From: Streptomyces gilvus | GTDB lineage: Bacteria > Actinomycetota > Actinomycetes > Streptomycetales > Streptomycetaceae | Assembly (NCBI RefSeq): GCF_022513565.1 | Contig: NZ_JAKWBE010000005.1 | Span: 248,001-312,000 of the forward strand | Direction of reading: 5' to 3' | Length of the DNA: 64,000 nt | Position numbers and translations under genes: made by a program | In this document: piece by piece, positions 61,388-64,000 of the stretch | Position numbering within the stretch: the stretch's first letter is position 1 | How the letters are laid out: every line of letters starts with the position of its first letter | Notes under the pieces: generated by a model | Databases searched by the model: none | Seen by the model: only the letters and a program-made list of their open reading frames with translations | What the model was told of the DNA's origin: nothing

Positions 61388-62473
61388 TCACCCCCGGCGC
61401 GGCGGCGCCACCGAATGGCGTACGACGACATGGGTGCCCAGCACCAGATGGTCGCCGTCAGTGCCCTTGCGGCGGCCGGCACCGCCCTCGCGCCGGTCCG
61501 CCACCGCCCGCAGAGCCACCCGGCCCATCTCCTCGTACGGCACGTGCACGGTGGTGAGCTGAGGCGTGAGCTGGGAGGCGAGGGGGATGTCGTCGTAGCC
61601 CACGATGGACACGTCGTCGGGCACCCGCAGCCCCGCCGCGCGCAGCGCCTGCATCGCGCCCGCCGCCACCACGTCGGTCCCGGCGAGCACCGCCGTGAAG
61701 CCCGGAGTCACGCGCAACGCCGCCTCGACAGCGGTGTACCCGTGCTCGTCGTCGTACGGCCCGTGCCGCACCAACCCCCGGTCGAACGGCACCCCGTACG
61801 CCTCGAAGGCCCGCCAGGCGCCGCTCAACCGGCTCTGCGCCGTGGTGAGTTCGGCCGGTCCGGGCAGCACCAGGATCCTGCGGTGTCCGGCCGACAACAG
61901 ATGGCTGGCCATGGCGTAGGCGCCGCCCTCGTTGTCGTAGTCGACCGTCGTGGCCGGGACGTCTCCCTCCAGGGGCGGCCTGCCCACCAGGACGAGATGG
62001 GAGCCGGCCGCGTCCAGCGAACGCGCGAAGCGGGCCATGCGCAGCTGGTACTCGTCGTAGTCGTAGGCGCCGCCGAGCAGCACGACGGCCGCCACCCCCT
62101 GCTGGCGCATGAGGTTGACGAGAGCGAGCTCGCGTTCGGGGTCGTCGCCGGTGGTGCCCACGAGCGACAGCCAGCCGCGCAGCGTCGCCGCGCCCTCCAC
62201 GCCCTTCGCCACGTGGGCGAAGGCCGCCCCCGTGATGTTGTTGATCAGGATCGCCACGGTCGGGGTGCCGCCGCCCGCCAGGGAACGGGCGTGCGCGTTG
62301 GTCACGTAGTCCAGGTCGCTGACGACCTTCATCACCCGCCGGCGCAGATTCTCCGAGACGGGGTAGTTACCGGACAGCACACGGGAGACGCTGGCTACCG
62401 AGACGCCGGCTTGCTCGGCCACGTCACGGATGGTCGCCCGTGCGGTGTCACCTGGGGGTTTGCGCTGGGTCAC
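61388..62473 (-). CDS. LacI-family transcriptional regulator 2
   Basis: A 361-residue regulator. The helix-turn-helix ATIRDVAEQAGVSVASVSRVLSG and hinge are typical, and the sugar-binding domain ends with DDVSIVGYDDIPLASQLTP. The target is unknown; both the ABC operon to the left and the hydroxyacid dehydrogenase to the right are plausible. The sequence GAAANCGGTTAC occurs at 61092-61103 and at 63982-63993. Confidence 0.83.
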   Translation of the reverse strand: MTQRKPPGDTARATIRDVAEQAGVSVASVSRVLSGNYPVSENLRRRVMKVVSDLDYVTNAHARSLAGGGTPTVAILINNITGAAFAHVAKGVEGAATLRGWLSLVGTTGDDPERELALVNLMRQQGVAAVVLLGGAYDYDEYQLRMARFARSLDAAGSHLVLVGRPPLEGDVPATTVDYDNEGGAYAMASHLLSAGHRRILVLPGPAELTTAQSRLSGAWRAFEAYGVPFDRGLVRHGPYDDEHGYTAVEAALRVTPGFTAVLAGTDVVAAGAMQALRAAGLRVPDDVSIVGYDDIPLASQLTPQLTTVHVPYEEMGRVALRAVADRREGGAGRRKGTDGDHLVLGTHVVVRHSVAPPRRG

Positions 62474-62823
62474 CGTGGGACTCCTTCGGGGGGTGGCGAT
62501 TGCTGGAACCGTATCCCATGGGTTACAGCCGGAGACGGGCCTGTGGATGACCGCGCATCTGTGGAAAACGCCTTGCCGTGCCCATGCCGTCGCCGCGGTG
62601 CATCGACCCGTACTCGCTCCGCCAGATCGGCACCCACGCGTCCGGCCACATCGGCGTCCACTTGCTCGCCCACATGGGGCGACACTCGTTCCGTCGGGTC
62701 AGGCCGAACTCGCCTCCGCCGGGCCACCCTCGCCCGACGTCCGGCCGCGCTCGCCTCGCCTCGGGTCGCGTCCGCCTCGCCTCGGGTCGCGCCCGTCTCG
62801 CATGAGGCCGGCGCTCGTCTCCG
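62474..62823. other. Intergenic region with a GC-rich direct repeat
   Basis: No gene is supported in these 350 bases. From about 62755 to 62800 the phrase CGCCTCGCCTCGGGTCGCG is repeated with small changes, and related GC-rich words recur from about 62610. This is likely the 3' region of the dehydrogenase gene, plus the promoter of the LacI gene near 62490-62530. I see no clear operator. Confidence 0.45.
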
Positions 62824-63837
62824 TCACGCCACACGGGCCAGGTCCGCCTGCCGCACCTCGTGGATCAGGGGCAGGCCCGAGGCCAGACGCTCCAACTCCT
62901 CGACGACGATTCGGCCCAGTCGTTCCAGCTCGTTGCCGAGCGAACCGGCGATGTGCGGGGTGAGAAAGACATTGGGCAGGCGGTACAGCGGTGACCCGGC
63001 GGGCAGCGGCTCGGGTTCGGTGACGTCGAGGACGGCGTGCAGCCGCCCGGAGACCAACTCGTCCGTCAGCGCCTCGGGATCGACCAGCGCCCCCCGCGAG
63101 GTGTTGATCAGCACTCCTCCGTCCCTGATCAGCGCCAGCCGCCCCGCGTCGAGCATGCGATACGTCTCCGGGATGTCGGGCGCGTGCAGGGAGACGATGT
63201 CGCTGTGTCTCAACAGGTCGTCCAGAGGGAGGAGTTCGGCGCCGAGCGCGGCCGCCTCGGCCGCGCTCACATAGGGGTCGTGCAGCAGGACCGTGAGGTC
63301 GAAGGGGCGCAGGAGTTCCAACAGGCGGCGGCCCACCCGGGACGCGCCGATCACCCCGACGCGGCGGCCCAGGTTGCCCGTGGCCGCGGTCTCGGTGTGG
63401 GGCGGATAGGCATGGGTGGCGCGGAAGCGCTCGCGGTGGGTGAAGGTGTCCTTGCCCGCGAGCAGGATCATGGCGAGCGTGTACTCCGCCACCGGTACGG
63501 CGTTGCCGGTGACAGCGCTGGAAACGGTGACTCCGTGTTTCCACAAGGCTTCGCCCACCAGGGAACGGACCGAGCCGGCCGCGTGCAGGACGGTGCGCAG
63601 GCGGGGGGCCGCGGTCAGGACGCTCGCGTCGAGGTGGGAACAGCCCCAGCCGGTGACCAGGACCTCAGCGTCGGCAAGGGCTTTCGTGGCCGCCGAGTCC
63701 GTGAAGTCCTGCACGATCAGCATCGGGTCCAGGTCGGAAGCCTGCCGCAGCCGGCTCATGAGCGGGGGCGGGAAGAGCAGGGGGAGGTGCACCGGATCCA
63801 TCGCGAACACGGCCCTCGGCGGCTGGGGGTGGGGCAT
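62824..63837 (-). CDS. D-2-hydroxyacid dehydrogenase-family protein
   Basis: A 337-residue NAD-dependent dehydrogenase. VGVIGASRVGRRLLELL is the nucleotide-binding loop. The catalytic Arg is in INTSRGALVD, the Glu in LDVTEPEPL and the His in LTPHIAGS. Members reduce or oxidise 2-keto/2-hydroxy acids or phosphoglycerate; the N-terminal domain is not diagnostic. It is transcribed toward LacI regulator 2, and its upstream region has LacI-like dyads. Confidence 0.82.
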   Translation of the reverse strand: MPHPQPPRAVFAMDPVHLPLLFPPPLMSRLRQASDLDPMLIVQDFTDSAATKALADAEVLVTGWGCSHLDASVLTAAPRLRTVLHAAGSVRSLVGEALWKHGVTVSSAVTGNAVPVAEYTLAMILLAGKDTFTHRERFRATHAYPPHTETAATGNLGRRVGVIGASRVGRRLLELLRPFDLTVLLHDPYVSAAEAAALGAELLPLDDLLRHSDIVSLHAPDIPETYRMLDAGRLALIRDGGVLINTSRGALVDPEALTDELVSGRLHAVLDVTEPEPLPAGSPLYRLPNVFLTPHIAGSLGNELERLGRIVVEELERLASGLPLIHEVRQADLARVA

Positions 63838-63858
63838 GGCTCTCCTGACACGCTGGAT

Positions 63859-63884
63859 GGAAACAGTTTCAGAAAGCGCCTTCT
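63859..63884. promoter_or_regulatory. LacI-type operators upstream of the hydroxyacid dehydrogenase
   Basis: GAAAC-A-GTTTC (63860-63870) is a perfect dyad and AGAAAGCGCCTTCT (63871-63884) is near the LacI consensus GAAAGCGCTTTC. They lie 23-47 bases upstream of the start codon of the leftward gene, where a repressor would block it. Confidence 0.55.
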
Positions 63885-64000
63885 ACCGTAGATCTGCGGG
63901 GAAGGCGTGGTCAATCGTGAGGGGCTGGATAGGTGAGCCGGTTGGAGGGGGGGAGCACGGGCTCCCGCCGGTGATTGCTTCGAAATCGGTTACTACGGTT

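Overview
The window is chromosomal DNA of a Streptomyces, or a very close relative. The evidence is the very high G+C, strong G/C bias at third codon positions, a SAV2148-type HEPN protein, DUF5954, mycothiol-linked proteins, many starts that look leaderless behind TAGNNT/TACCGT -10 boxes, and an lrm (erm)-mgt pair of the kind known from S. lividans/S. coelicolor. The sulfur-assimilation block also has the gene order I remember for that species group. I saw no rRNA, tRNA, CRISPR array or prophage.

Layout. 1-6.3 kb: the end of an unidentified gene, a secreted copper amine oxidase, a HEPN-domain protein, a DnaQ-like exonuclease, a YbaK deacylase, and an EamA transporter divergent from a LysR regulator. 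6.3-10.3 kb: an aminoglycoside-phosphotransferase-like kinase and a sugar ABC importer (permease, permease, lipoprotein). 10.4-12.7 kb: a macrolide/lincosamide resistance pair, Erm methyltransferase then macrolide glycosyltransferase, with what looks like a complete drug-inducible attenuator in front. 12.8-23 kb: an MMPL exporter, DUF1697, transglutaminase-like protein, ketopantoate-reductase family protein, two mycothiol-type proteins separated by a 26-bp tandem repeat, a large secreted beta-helix/FN3 protein and a frameshifted kinase.

23-32.5 kb is one leftward sulfur-assimilation unit. It starts with a 27-codon leader peptide, then sulfite reductase, a 59-aa zinc-ribbon protein, CysH, CysC, CysD, CysN, a sulfonate-type ABC importer and a sirohydrochlorin chelatase. 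Together they activate and reduce sulfate, import organosulfur compounds and help make siroheme.

36-45.7 kb holds the most novel locus. One leftward, largely coupled operon encodes a Pls-like membrane condensing protein with its own carrier domain, a separate adenylation-carrier protein, a SyrP-like Fe(II)/2-oxoglutarate oxygenase, and SbnB/SbnA enzymes for L-2,3-diaminopropionate (Dap). This looks like a split poly-lysine-synthetase-type machine making a Dap, possibly hydroxylated, isopeptide. An AidB-like acyl-CoA dehydrogenase follows.

46-54.7 kb is mixed: a YihY membrane protein, a decayed NmrA/AraC-cupin gene pair, an AraC regulator, two VOC proteins, a lipoprotein, DUF5954, and an IS5-family element (51724-53211) that carries a GNAT acetyltransferase between its inverted repeats. 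ThuA-like and AhpD-like proteins follow; the AhpD-like gene has three palindromes upstream. 54.9-64 kb is a carbohydrate-use region: LacI regulator, GH43 glycosidase, ABC importer, second LacI regulator and a 2-hydroxyacid dehydrogenase, with LacI-type operator sequences in the gaps.
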